Notes: generated from the sequence alone by a model not told the origin. Positions 8,501 through 19,000 are shown, counted from the stretch's first letter. The stretch: DNA of 22,519 bases from Plantago elongata (GCA_036897095.1 JAYMSP010002779.1:1-22519); one strand, 5' to 3'. Numbers and translations: made by a program.

Positions 8501-11500
8501 TTTATTTATTTTCATGAAGTAGTCAATGCTTCTTCACTCAGAATGGCACCATGTATGGTCCAGAAAAAGCGTTTTCTTTCCTTTCAGTAATATATTCATC
8601 TGTATCTTGCGTAGGCTCCATCGGAAGCAGAAGCACAGTGTGCTGCACTTTGTAAAGCAGATAAGGTAAATACATACACCTGCTTTCTAGAAAATTATAG
8701 AACTTCTGCATATGGATTTCTAGATATTATTACACGTGTCATTGGCTTGGCGACTGCATAAGTTGTAATGTAAATTTAGCATTTTAAACCTTTCTTTGCA
8801 GGTTTATGCTGTGGCTTCTGAAGACATGGATTCTCTGACTTTTGGAACTCCTAGGTTCCTCCGCCATTTGATGGATCCAAGCTCCAAAAAGATCCCAGTG
8901 ATGGAATTTGAAGTCCCTAAGGTACTAAGAAATTACTACAATACTACTTTCCATTTTAATAAAATGACATTCTAGACTTTGTGAACCTTTGTTAAATAAA
9001 TGAGATTCTATTTCACACCTTTCAATTCCATTTTTTGTTCCTAAGCATTAAATCTAACTTAATTATTATGCAATTTATACTCATACAAATCATAATCATT
9101 AGGGTTAATATGGATGGACACAAATTCGTTAATTAATGTGCACAATGCTAGAATGTCATTTTTTTAGAACTTGGAGCGAGTTTTATATTGTAAATTTACC
9201 GCTTCTGATTCAGTATTATGTATCAGATTTTGGAGGAATTGAACCTAACCATGGATCAATTTATAGACCTGTGCATTCTTTCTGGCTGTGATTATTGTGA
9301 CAGCATTAGAGGTAACGGTGCTCGCTACCAGTTCCTTTCCTTTTCAATTCATCTCCTGTGTTTCTTTCGGTGCTTGCAATTGAGGTGTAAAGTACAACAC
9401 ACTTGCTGAGGTGAAAGATACCTTTTTAATTTGCATACCTTCTATGGGCCTGCCTTGGATTTCTGCATTGCTACAAAATAAACATAAGAAAGGAATATGA
9501 AGTTTTTTTTCTCTACATTTGTTATAACGTAAAAGTAGTGTATACCTTTTGTTTCCTAGGTTCACTACTTCACTTCTAACTTTCTGTACGTTTCTTTCTG
9601 GTGGAGAGAACCATGTATATTGTTTGCTCCATGATAGAAGTCACTAAGACATGCTCTATTTCTCAGGTATTGGAGGACTAACTGCTTTGAAGCTGATACG
9701 CCAACATGGCTCGATTGAGAACATTCTAGAGAATCTAAATAAAGAAAGGTGCTTTATTCTAACAATTCAAATGCTTCACTCATGTTGCCAATTCATGCTG
9801 AAATTCACTTGAGTTGAATACATTCGAAGGATGCACTATTTTTCACCTTCCATGATTGTAATTGAGAATAAAGGTAGCTTGGGAATAATCAAGCAAGATC
9901 ATTAATCTTAAGCAGTTTTCTCTGGGCATGTTTCTTGTTTTTTTTATTTTCTATACTCATTAACAACTTGACTCTGATATTTACTGTCTAATCCCCAAAG
10001 GCTGTTTGATTAACGAAGAAAACTGAACCTTTATTAATCAATGAGTTGGTCTTTGCATTAAGATTGGTAGATAGCCTTTTAGTTGTATGCAGATGATCTT
10101 TTTCTTTGTAGATAACCTTGAAGGAACATGATATATCAGATAGACACATCCTTAAGGAACAAGATATATCAGATAGACATATCCATGGATTTGTCGAAGT
10201 GCATTTTCTTTTAATTAAGTTCTTAACTTTGATAAATCATATTTAATTATCTTGTTTGTACAGATACCAGGTACCCGAAGACTGGCCATATGATAAATCA
10301 TATTGAATTATCTTGTTTGTACAGATACCAGGTACCAGAAGACTGGCCATATCAAGAGGCTCGAAGGCTCTTTAAAGAACCTGATGTCTTTGCCGATAAT
10401 GAAATTGAGCTTAAATGGACTGCTCCTGATGAAGAGGTAATTAACTTTCCGTAATTGTGTAACTTGAACCGTGCATTTCCTGTTACGAATGTTGGTCAAT
10501 GAGCATTTCTGATAAATGTTATTCTTTTAGGGGCTGATGAACTTTTTGGTGAAAGAGAATGGATTCAACAGCGATAGAATAGCTAAGGTGTGTCTGTCTT
10601 ATTTTATCCTTATTCTGACCCCAACCTCGTAACAAATGAGCAACTGGTTGGCTAACTTCATATCTTGATTTAGTCAATAGAGAAGATCAAGGCTGCCAAA
10701 AACAAGTCCGCCCAGGGCAGGTATGCACTGATTTCAGTATAAAATCAACTTAGGTTTAATGCTTTTTATGGATTTCACTTTCTAACACTTCAATAATCTG
10801 GCAACAGGTTAGAATCATTCTTCAAGCCAACTGCTTGCTCATCAGTACCTCTAAAACGGAAGGTATGTCTCCTTATTAAGCTCAAAACTATATATATTAG
10901 TACAATATCACAATTCCAAAAGTATGGCTGTATAATATCATGATGCTAGTGTTTTGGATGGATTCTCTCCTCGGTGTTCTATGGTATTCTGCATATTTAC
11001 TTGCTATATTAAATTTTGTTGGTCGTGAAGTGCCATTAAATAAAATTGCCCATCACCTAGCTTTTTACAAAATGGTTTCAATTTTCATGTCATGCTAACA
11101 AGTCAAGAATTTGTACTCCCTGGAAGGCTGACCCTTGAGACCACAGCTTTGCAGGGTGCTAAAAGATGGTAATACTTTATTCACAGAAAATTCACGGTTC
11201 TTCTATGTACATCGACCCACTAGCTCTTTGTGAAGTAAAATCAAAATTTGATTTTCTTTTCGGTTCTTGCTCATTGGTGGTGGAACTATTTTGCTTGAAT
11301 CAATGACCATACATGCTCCTTGAAGAAGTTTACCTTGCAAACCTCACAACGTTTTCAATTTAATGAACAAGTAGTTTTTTTTCCTCAGGAAGACCTTTTA
11401 CCCTTCATATTGAATCAATTAGTTACACCATCTAAAGCTGTTGTCTAGGCAATTCCCACAGTATCACGTCACTTGGAATCATACTCCGAGTACGTCCAGA

Positions 11501-12164
11501 CCATGTCCTTTCAATCAAGCATATACCACCATAACTGATTGTCTAACATGGAATGCTCTCTGAACTTGCACAAAATTATACTCTAATTGTTAATGATTTT
11601 GGTACTGGACGGCAGGGGGCTACTTGTACTCTTGCAATTCCAAAACAACTAATGAAGCCTAAGCTGTACTCCACGGAAGCATTCTTGCATTCCAAGCCCA
11701 AGTCTAATCTCAGCTTAGGAATGCCATCTGTTGATCTGGGTTTGAAGCAGACCATGCTGTTCTCAAAAGCTTAGGCTATGCTATATGAAGTTGACAGACA
11801 TGGTGAACCTGGATCTCAAAGTACTTTTGTGTTTTAGTTAAGCCACACATAACAAGTTGTTAAAAAGTAATGATTAGGAGTTACTTGTAAATGATAGCCA
11901 CAAGATCTTCACTGTAGAACACATTTAGCTTGTGTTTACTAGGAGAGTTGGATACTGTAGCCCCGTAAATCATGCTTGTGTAATTTTAACATCAAGTCAG
12001 ATTATAGGGAGAAGTCTCATACATCATCACCATAATATAGTCGTGGTATTGTTTTTTTCTTTTCTGACTGGGTGGTAACTCAATTACAGGAAACAACAGA
12101 GAAGACTGAGAAGGGACCTGTAAACAAAAAGACGAAAGCTGCTGGGGGCAGGATGAAGAAGTAA
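5600..12164 (+). CDS. FEN1: Flap endonuclease 1, complete 17-exon gene
   Basis: FEN1 cleaves 5' flaps left during Okazaki fragment maturation and long-patch base excision repair in the nucleus, working with PCNA. Exons: 5600-5611, 5680-5796, 6588-6646, 7476-7535, 7628-7681, 7771-7819, 7993-8040, 8404-8469, 8615-8665, 8802-8921, 9227-9311, 9667-9748, 10325-10436, 10531-10587, 10674-10720, 10808-10862, 12090-12164. All introns are GT-AG, and the joined frame is open for 382 codons, the normal plant length. The N-terminal MGIKGLTKLL is typical and Gly2 is needed in the family. Visible metal-binding acids are D34, D87, E159, E161, D180, D182 and D234. The helix-two-turn-helix follows at [10 protein letters not shown] (241-250). 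The PCNA-binding box QGRLESFF is at 338-345, followed by a Lys-rich tail (KKTK-type, ending RMKK). Position 83 is Ala where I would expect Val before YVFDG. A 61-bp duplication spans the exon 13 acceptor; the downstream acceptor is used here because it keeps the frame. Exon edges are by eye from family conservation. Confidence 0.95.
7188..7345 (+). other. Coding-like open segment inside FEN1 intron 3
   Basis: This stretch of intron 3 is open for over 50 codons with a varied, protein-like composition (for example [20 protein letters not shown]). It is preceded by TTTATAG and followed by a GT, so it has the shape of an exon. It does not match any part of FEN1 and I do not recognise the family. 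It may be a captured fragment of another gene or chance. Confidence 0.25.
8079..8097. repeat. C homopolymer of 19 in FEN1 intron 7
   Basis: An uninterrupted run of 19 C lies 39 bases after the exon 7 donor and is followed by an A-rich stretch. Length is likely variable and prone to sequencing error. Confidence 0.85.
8961..9162. mobile_element. MITE-like inverted-repeat element in FEN1 intron 10
   Basis: The left arm 8961-8983 begins AAAATGACATTCTAG, and the right arm 9141-9162 is its reverse complement through CTAGAATGTCATTTT. The match extends to CACAA/TTGTG with one or two changes, giving arms of about 22 bases around an AT-rich, non-coding 157-base centre. Size and structure fit a non-autonomous DNA transposon. 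A target-site duplication could not be fixed with confidence, so the superfamily is unknown. Confidence 0.55.
10121..10186. repeat. 33-bp tandem repeat in FEN1 intron 12
   Basis: Two adjacent copies (10121-10153 and 10154-10186) share AAGGAACATGATATATCAGA / AAGGAACAAGATATATCAGA and differ at only a few positions. It lies 45 bases upstream of the larger 61-bp duplication. Confidence 0.85.
10231..10352 (+). repeat. 61-bp direct duplication across the FEN1 intron 12/exon 13 boundary
   Basis: Copies 10231-10291 and 10292-10352 match at 59 of 61 bases (T/G at 10244/10305 and C/A at 10275/10336). Each holds the end of the intron (TTATCTTGTTTGTACAG) and the first bases of exon 13 (ATACCAGGTACC). 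The result is two equivalent acceptors, after 10263 and after 10324. Using only the first acceptor leads to TGA at 10304-10306. Using the second restores the conserved [10 protein letters not shown]. See the findings for the mini-intron this creates. Confidence 0.95.
11553..11774 (+). other. Coding-like open segment inside FEN1 intron 16
   Basis: Intron 16 is unusually long (1,227 bases) and holds a 73-codon open frame with ordinary amino-acid composition (for example [19 protein letters not shown], then [18 protein letters not shown] before a stop). It is not part of FEN1, whose exon 17 follows at 12090 and joins in frame without it. No family is recognised. It may be a captured gene fragment or chance. 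Confidence 0.25.
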
Positions 12165-12900
12165 TGTATGTTCTAATGAGTGATCCTGACTTGCATTTCA
12201 TATGAAACCTGAATTAATTTATCTAATCTTTTGAGATTTTAGATACTGTACTAATTCTGTTGGTGACATTTGCAACCTGAACATTGTTCCACATTTTAAC
12301 TACTCAACTCGAGCTTGTGTTATTTTTGTTGAGGATAGGCATCAAGATAGTTTTCCGTTGGGTTAAATGCCTATGGATTTTTTTTTTTAAAACAGAAAAG
12401 TAATTTGAACCCTAACCTATTGGTTGGAGTTAGTTTGGAGCTGAAGCGTATTACAAACTAAGCTGTCCTTCATTGTTCATGGTTAACATTGCATTTTGAT
12501 TTTAACTCTCCAATAAACTTCGACTTTAATTATAAATTACTCTTCAATTGTAATAGTAAATGATTTGATAAATTTTTAGTTTAAGAGTAATTTGTGGTCA
12601 AAGTCAAAGAGTGTCGTGAAAATGGAATGATTTTTCTTTTTTTTTGAAATAGAGTAATAGTTAGAATTGATTTATTGAATTAGTTTGTCATTGTGAATGG
12701 ATAATTTGTTTTACTACTATTAGTTAACATATTCGCCTGCAAAATGCTTCCCTAGTTGCCATAAATTTCCAAGGAGAAACCAGAAAACAAGCGGCATGAA
12801 ATTAACTATCATTTAATCTAGAGTTGTACAATTGTAGAATGGGCAAGTGCACATTTTCCTTTTTATCAAAGCATTCAAATTTCATATCATCAGGAAACTT
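12165..12900. other. FEN1 3' flank with an AT-rich hairpin
   Basis: The FEN1 3' UTR must lie at the start of this stretch; no unambiguous poly(A) signal could be chosen. An imperfect stem is formed by 12521-12544 and 12583-12609 (arms sharing AAATTACTCTT / AAGAGTAATTT and ACTTT / AAAGT) with a loop of about 38 bases. It could be a MITE relic. No gene was seen. Confidence 0.4.
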
Positions 12901-13150
12901 ACATCACCAAGTCTGAAGGTAAATTTCCGTCTCCACTCTCCACCCTCATTAACTCGACAATTATGAACTAGTGAGTGAGCTAAAGAGTTACCAGAATTTC
13001 AATCTATCAAAATGTGTAATAGAAATTCGAATATCATCAATGAAAGCTCCAGAATTTGAGAGTACGGGCCTTGAGACGGTAACAACTGAATCACTGTCTG
13101 GCAATTTTCCTTAATAATTACATCCCGCAACATGATACCCGTCTGATTGT
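12901..13150 (-). pseudogene. RNase H-like domain relic of a LINE-type element
   Basis: Read on the minus strand, the segment gives DVIIKENCQTVIQLL, then in a shifted frame AFIDDIRISITHFDRLKF, then in a further frame GNSLAHSLVHN. These correspond in order to the D-C-Q, D-I and R-x-x-N-x-x-AH-x-L blocks of the plant RVT_3 (RNase H-like) domain. That domain is found in non-LTR retrotransposons and in many derived single-domain copies. At least two frameshifts break it. No reverse transcriptase was found next to it. Confidence 0.5.
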
Positions 13151-13674
13151 TTATGTGATGCAGGTAAAATCAGTTAACTTAATAATTGTAAAATTGGGTT
13201 TTTCGCTGTTTTGTTTTTCCAACACATTTTCCCAGAGTGAAAGAATGGGTCAAATCACAAACTTAATTGATTTTTAGCTAGCTTACATTGATCGTTGCTT
13301 CTAAGTAGGCAAGAATTTAACCAAGTCCTACTCATAGAGTGTGAATATCTTCGAAAGTATGCCGAAATACGGGAATTGTAAACCCTTTTTGCAATTGGTC
13401 GGAAGCACTACTTGTAAAGACTTGTCCGTGTATATCCAAGTCTTCTCAATTCTCAAGTCAATAGCTATCAATATATTCCAACACACATAACAACAACACG
13501 TCAACTGTTGCTTATCATTTCCAATGTAAAGAATACTCCATGAACATTACAAAGAAACTTTCCTCTCATTTTCCTGCTTATATTTGCAGCTTATTTAAGC
13601 AACAACATTATCCAATTGAAAGTATCAAATAACATAAATTTGTATTAGAAGATTATAAACTTCACAAGGCTAAA
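13151..13674. other. Upstream region of the calmodulin-like gene
   Basis: No gene was seen. A TATA-like TATTTAA at 13592-13598, about 80 bases before the ATG at 13675, is a plausible core promoter element. Confidence 0.35.
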
Positions 13675-14247
13675 ATGGAGTCACAAGCCATAAATCTGTT
13701 TTCCTTAATTTCAACCATCTTATGGTGCATGTATTACAGCTTCATATTGACACTGCAGGATTTCCACTCGTGCTTCAGTCGCGTGTTCCAAATGTTGTCC
13801 TTTCCTCTCTTCTACTCAGTGTCATTTGATTCGCATCATGTAGAGGGCAACATCTCAACCTCAGAAGTGACGCATCATGTAGAGGGCAATGTCTCAACCT
13901 CAGAAGTGACGATGATGATCACAGGAGAAGACATTGAGCTAGTGATGGAGCGTTTTGGACTGTCGTCATGTGATCAAGAGCAGTTCCAAGGCTCAGTGAA
14001 TATTACAAACATCTTTGATATTAACGAGCCTAGTTTAGAAGAGATAAGAGAGGCATTCAACTTTTTTGATAAAAACCACGATGGTTTCGTAGATGCAGGG
14101 GAGCTGAAGAGAGTCGTGGATTTAGTTAGCGTGAGGACTTACTCTAAACAAGAGTGTGATAGAATGATTGCGGGTTATGATGAGACTGGTGATGGGAGGA
14201 TATGTTTCCGTGAGTTCGTAAAGCTTATGGAGAAATGTTTCTCATAA
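13675..14247 (+). CDS. Calmodulin-like protein with two EF-hands (CML45/46-like)
   Basis: The gene is a single open frame of 190 codons with no intron. The C-terminal half holds two canonical calcium-binding loops: DKNHDGFVDAGE (132-143) and DETGDGRICFRE (169-180). Each has Asp at position 1, Gly at 6 and Glu at 12, so both should bind calcium. The segment before the first loop (EPSLEEIREAFNFF) is typical of the plant CML family. Residues about 8-26 are hydrophobic (INLFSLISTILWCMYYSFIL) and may be a membrane anchor or signal peptide. This N-terminal arrangement resembles Arabidopsis CML45/46-type proteins. Residues 54-79 are two copies of HHVEGN(I/V)STSEVT, encoded by a 39-bp tandem repeat. 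The likely role is a calcium sensor; target and location are not visible. The start is the first ATG of the frame. Confidence 0.85.
   Translation: MESQAINLFSLISTILWCMYYSFILTLQDFHSCFSRVFQMLSFPLFYSVSFDSHHVEGNISTSEVTHHVEGNVSTSEVTMMITGEDIELVMERFGLSSCDQEQFQGSVNITNIFDINEPSLEEIREAFNFFDKNHDGFVDAGELKRVVDLVSVRTYSKQECDRMIAGYDETGDGRICFREFVKLMEKCFS
13833..13910 (+). repeat. 39-bp in-frame tandem repeat in the calmodulin-like gene
   Basis: Copies 13833-13871 and 13872-13910 differ at two adjacent-codon positions (AACATC versus AATGTC). The unit length is a multiple of three, so the frame is kept. It falls between the hydrophobic N-terminus and the EF-hand region, in a part that is likely disordered. Confidence 0.9.
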
Positions 14248-14848
14248 TCATCTGGTGATTTTGTGTTGCAAGCTCTAGTTGGTGGATAAGTACTTTGGGT
14301 TGATCTTGTTCTATAATTGCACTACTTTACAATGTAATATTGGATGAATTACGTTTGAAGAACAAGCATGAAAATGCATGAACATCATCACAAAAGCACA
14401 AATCAGACCTAATCTGAAAATGTCATGTTGATTTGAAGTCATTATTTGTAGTCTATTATTACTGTATTAATCACAACTGGCCATTTCAAATTTCCCTCCA
14501 TTTCAAACCAACTTTTAAAATCAGACAATCACATATATAATTTCCTCCATTGCCAACTTTTATTTTAAGGAAACAAGATTTGCCTGAATTGTTTAATTTC
14601 CACATATACTTAAATGGAGGTAAGTTGCAATTTTGGAATTCTATATTGGAATATTAATATATTAAATAACTAAATTACACACTTACCTATAAATTCAAGT
14701 TTTAAATGAGATGAAATAGTATCACTCTAAGCTGAATCATTTACATTTTCAGCCCTACCAATCGTTTTTTTTAAATATATATTTTGATATATTTTGAAAG
14801 ATAAAATTTACTTGGAAGTTACTTTTATAATAGTATTTGTCTATTTGA
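14248..14848. other. 3' flank of the calmodulin-like gene
   Basis: AT-rich DNA without a gene. CCCTCCATTTCAAACC near 14494 and AAATGGAGG at 14612-14620 form short inverted ends of a possible 125-base MITE relic. The evidence is too thin to assign it. Confidence 0.35.
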
Positions 14849-15070
14849 TACCCCGTCTTAAATTGGAAGGCTCATATTTCATTTTCGGCTGTCTTAAATT
14901 GGAAGGATCATTTACATTAAAAAAAAAATCTCTCTCGTACTTTATGCATTATATCTCATACTTTATTCACTATTTCTCCTACTTTATTACTTCCTTTACT
15001 ACTTTTTCACTTTTTTCTTAAAAATTGTGTCCGGTCCCGCGGGACTTTCAATTTGGAACGGAGGGTAGTA
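14849..15070. mobile_element. Stowaway-like MITE
   Basis: The left end TACCCCGTCTTAAATTGG and the right end GGAACGGAGGGTAGTA (complement TACTACCCTCCGTTCC) are recognisable variants of the common plant Stowaway terminal repeat, with TA at both edges. The interior is T-rich with CTACTTTATT-type repeats, as is usual for this group. A 16-base sequence GTCTTAAATTGGAAGG occurs twice at the left end (14855-14870 and 14891-14906), a small internal duplication. Confidence 0.65.
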
Positions 15071-15730
15071 TTATTTTAAAATTTTTAAAAAAACACGCAA
15101 GCTATTTAAAAATATTGTGTGGTAATTTTATTAAATACTCATAAAATTTTTAAGTGTTTTGTAGTAATATGAGGAGGATGACAAAATGCAAATAAGATAC
15201 GGCGCACGTTGTGTCATGTTTCTGCTGCAGTGCGATGGCGTTGTCCATTGTAGTTCGTCTTAGTCCACATTATTAAGTGTTTTCTATGGAGGAACAAAAA
15301 TTGTATAATGATCTATATAGCATGCCTTTTTTTTTTATTTTAACACATGCTAATTTAGATGAAATGAACAACCAATCGAGTTGTCATTAGTGTTTAAACT
15401 TAGATCGAATAGGAAAAAAAAATTAAACATGATCATTCTAAGTCTTGGTACACAGGAAAATAATGAAGCCAAATATTAGGATGGAGCAGAATGAAAGACA
15501 CTCTTTAGACATTAATTCAATTTGAGACTCTCCATCTTCCATCTTCACTGTCCTACCACACAACCCACCTCCAGTCCCACGCTCCGGGTCACCCAACCCA
15601 AGCCCATCATCCAGCCCCACTATACCTCCTCCACTACCCACCTCCCACCCTCCCGGTTAGCCCCATCGTGCCTCCGAAAATAGTCTCTTAAATGAATAAA
15701 ATTATTAAGTTGAATGGTCTCTTAAACCAT
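15071..15730. other. Intergenic, C-rich patch near the end
   Basis: Mostly AT-rich and featureless. 15540-15660 is markedly C-rich on this strand (CCACCTCCAGTCCCACGC and similar) and gives a Pro/Ser-rich or, on the other strand, Gly-rich reading frame of about 67 codons. This looks like low-complexity sequence rather than a gene. Confidence 0.4.
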
Positions 15731-15810
15731 AAGTATAGCTAGTTAGTAAGAAGCTTCAACTCCAACGAATAAATTTAAATTCGAGTCACCTCTATCGTTT
15801 AAAAAAATAA
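15731..15810 (+). mobile_element. tRNA-derived SINE-like copy 2
   Basis: TATAGCTAGTTAGTAAG (A-box-like) and AAATTCGAGTCACC (B-box-like) have the same order and near-identical spacing as in the copy at 5150-5238. Both copies end in GTTTAAAAAAA. The shared parts outside the two boxes (ACTTCAACTCCAAC-type middle and the tail) argue for a common element and not for two chance matches. Confidence 0.55.
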
Positions 15811-16058
15811 TAGAACTCGTAATCTAATATATATTAAAATTCATGTCGCATCTCCTCACCAAAACTCAGACAGTCGCGATTGGATTTGGTAAAACGGGCG
15901 AATTATTGGGTAAATCAAAAGAGGAGCGTCATCATCAATCGTCAATTCGTCATCACCAAGTAGTCTGTTTCAGAGTGGTGAAGTGTTGTGCAAAATTCTC
16001 TGCAATTTAGTTGTTATTATGCTCCTAAATTAACCGCCAATCGCAAAATCAATTGAAA

Positions 16059-19000
16059 ATGAAGAACAGCCCTTGGCGGCGATATGAGCTCTGGTTTCTC
16101 GTCCTATACGCCGTGGTTTTCTACGTCATTGTCATCCGTCGCTCTCTTCAGCTTGCCCACGGTTAACCTATTAGCACCGATCTTCTGTTTCTCAGTCTAT
16201 ATACTACCTATATTATTTCAATTTTCGCTAATTGTTTGGTGACTGTTTGTATTTGCAGATCACGGCGCAAAGCTTCACAGTTTACGCCCTGGTTGGCTCG
16301 CAGGTCAATATAATGTAAGCTAATTTACATACCGTTCTTTACCATGAGTTTAGGACTTTAGGTCTACTGAAGTTGCGTTCACATAGGAAATGGAGATCAC
16401 TTGATTTAGGTTTTTGGAACTATTTTGAGCTGGAATTTATGAAGATTGAATGCTGAAGTAGCTACAGTTGTGGATGTCGGGAACGGAAATTCAGACTGTA
16501 TTAGGATGCTATTATTATAAGTAGATTTTCACATGCACGACTTATATTATTAGTCCTAATGAATTGGTTAGTGGATGATAATTGCATTTTGTGCCTGATT
16601 CATGCTTAGGATGTCTCTGATGCTCAATGGAGAAACTTTCGAGGGAACTTACCTATCCTCAGTGTGGTTTTCGGGATTTTTACTTTGATTGCCAGCATGT
16701 TCAGAACGGTTTTTAGGTTGATGGCGAATGGAATGTCTGTTGTTTGGCTTCTGATTTCTCTAGCTTATCTGTTGTATCTGCATGGAGCCTGGTATGTATA
16801 TTAGTAAGCTGCGACTGTAGTGATTTGGGGTGGCTTTATTCATAGCTCTGATGTTTTCCTTTTCTTTCCTTGCAGCATCTTATTTATTATTACTATCGCT
16901 TCGGCTAATTTTCTACTAGTGAAGGTGAGTAGTTTTGAATTGGCTTGTTTCCTTGTTGTCATTGTATGGTCCATCAATGTTTTAATAATGTGAATATTGG
17001 TTGTAGTTGTGTTTGAATAGGATGTTGGTTCTGGTTTATTAGTAGCTATCCAGGATTATCATTTTAACATTGGTTTTGAGATCTGAGAGATGGTAAGATA
17101 CTATTATCACAATAGGTAATTTAACAGCAACAAGTTCTTCACCTAAGTCTGGATTAATTTTTTTTTACCCACATGTTAAACAATGATTTGCAGATTTACT
17201 TTATTATATAATTGACTACATTGACCTGCTATGTTTTTGTCAACTAGAAATTTGTGAATTTAATGCTTTTTGAATTTTATGTTTGGAGATCAAGCTTTCA
17301 AGAGGAATCTTAATAACTACTTTGTAATCCTTCACTTAATTAAATGAAGTTTCTAATTATCTCATGTTTACCAGATGCTTGTTTCTGCAGATTTTCGCAA
17401 GGACCAAGTATTTTTCATTTGTATTGTGGACTGTCAACTTATCATTCCTCATATGTAATCGTATTTACGAGGGATATCAGTTCTCCAGCTTTGGGTAAAG
17501 TTTAATTTGTCCTAATTCTAAATCTGTCGTTAGTTCTAAGAGACTGGGTTCTTAATATTGTTTTCTTTTTAACCCGATGCAGGGACCGCTGGGCTCACTT
17601 GGATAACTTTCGTGGCACTTTCAGATGGCATATCTGCTTTAATTTTGGTATATATTAACATTTCTTTCTGGATTTTAGTAGCTAGCTCCCATGAATCCGG
17701 TTGATGTGCCTTTGGCATTACTATTTTGTATCTTCTACCGAACCCCTGGATGTTGCTTTGTTTCCATGATGGCCCCTTTTCATTTATCATGACTTTCAGA
17801 AGCCAAATAAATTTGCTAAAACAAACACTGAGCACTAGCAATTCAAAACACTTTCCAGTAATACGACTCCTTCCCTTGAAATTCTAATTTAACTTAGATT
17901 TCCGTGGGGCCTTTTGTGATCTAGTCTTTTTGGCAGATAACAAGCATGGTTCAAAAGTTGAAACATATCTAAAACCATGTATAAGATCAATAGATCTAGT
18001 TTTACAATAACATCCAAACAATCTTGGCAAAGATAATTGCTCCATTGCAAGTTTGTAATTGTAACTGCTTCCTTCTATAAGTGAGTTTCCTAATAAAGTT
18101 TATTAAGAGTTACCTGATACATCAATACCCTGGGGAATTAGGTACCAGTACTTCCACACTAATACACAATTCTTTGGGCGACATACTCTTTCTCTCACAG
18201 TGGAATTATAGTTATTTTTGTCTTTCCTGAAGGCATATCTTAACTGTTTTGTGACATAGCCATAAATTGATTATTACTTATGCTATCATTGATTTTATTA
18301 TTACCCAAGAGCTTACTTGTATTCTAAGGCTTCAGAAAAATCAAACGTACTAGTGCATGAACTGGTGTTTCTTTTTGAATACTATACCCTGTATTTAAAT
18401 GCTTCAATAGGTACATATCGTGGATTAATATTACGTATCATGTATCAGACATAGTTCGGATTAAGTAGCCCTGGTTTATTCACTTGTGCTAGATTTTCCC
18501 TCAGTTTAGATGCATGCATGAATCTATCCTCGCTTAGAGAAAAAATTGACATACATTTTATTGAGCCTAACCAACATTAAATATATAGAACAAAGATGCA
18601 ACCGTTGGATTTTGGACCACTCTTAATCGATGCATTTCATATTTCTTTCTTTTCCTTAGAACATGGAAAAAGGTGGATGATCTTGACAGACTCACAAAAA
18701 ACATAAACTTTAGCGAACTAAACGAAATTTAGAAAAAACTCAATACTATGTACGAATTACTATATAGGTTTTCAGAATTTTATTTTACAGTCTTAATCAT
18801 ACAGATAAGAATGGTACTGGTAATGTATTCCTCTCAGAATTCGCCCCTCTGCCCCACAACGAGTTAGTTTTAATTTTCCCATGCAAAAGCTTCTTTTGGT
18901 GCCAGAAATGTTGAGCATTCATCAAATGATTCATAAATTATTCGTTTTTCTAGAAGTGAAATTCAAATACTTTATATTGTATTCTTTCTACACATTTATA

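Noticed and set aside
9218..9409. 63-codon open frame over FEN1 exon 11
   Set aside because: It is exon 11 read on into its intron; the donor after 9311 ends the true coding part.
15438..15641. Gly-rich minus-strand open frame
   Set aside because: It arises from a C-rich low-complexity patch and matches no family I know.
17569..17841. 90-codon minus-strand open frame in acyltransferase intron 6
   Set aside because: It partly overlaps exon 6 on the opposite strand and has no recognisable domain.
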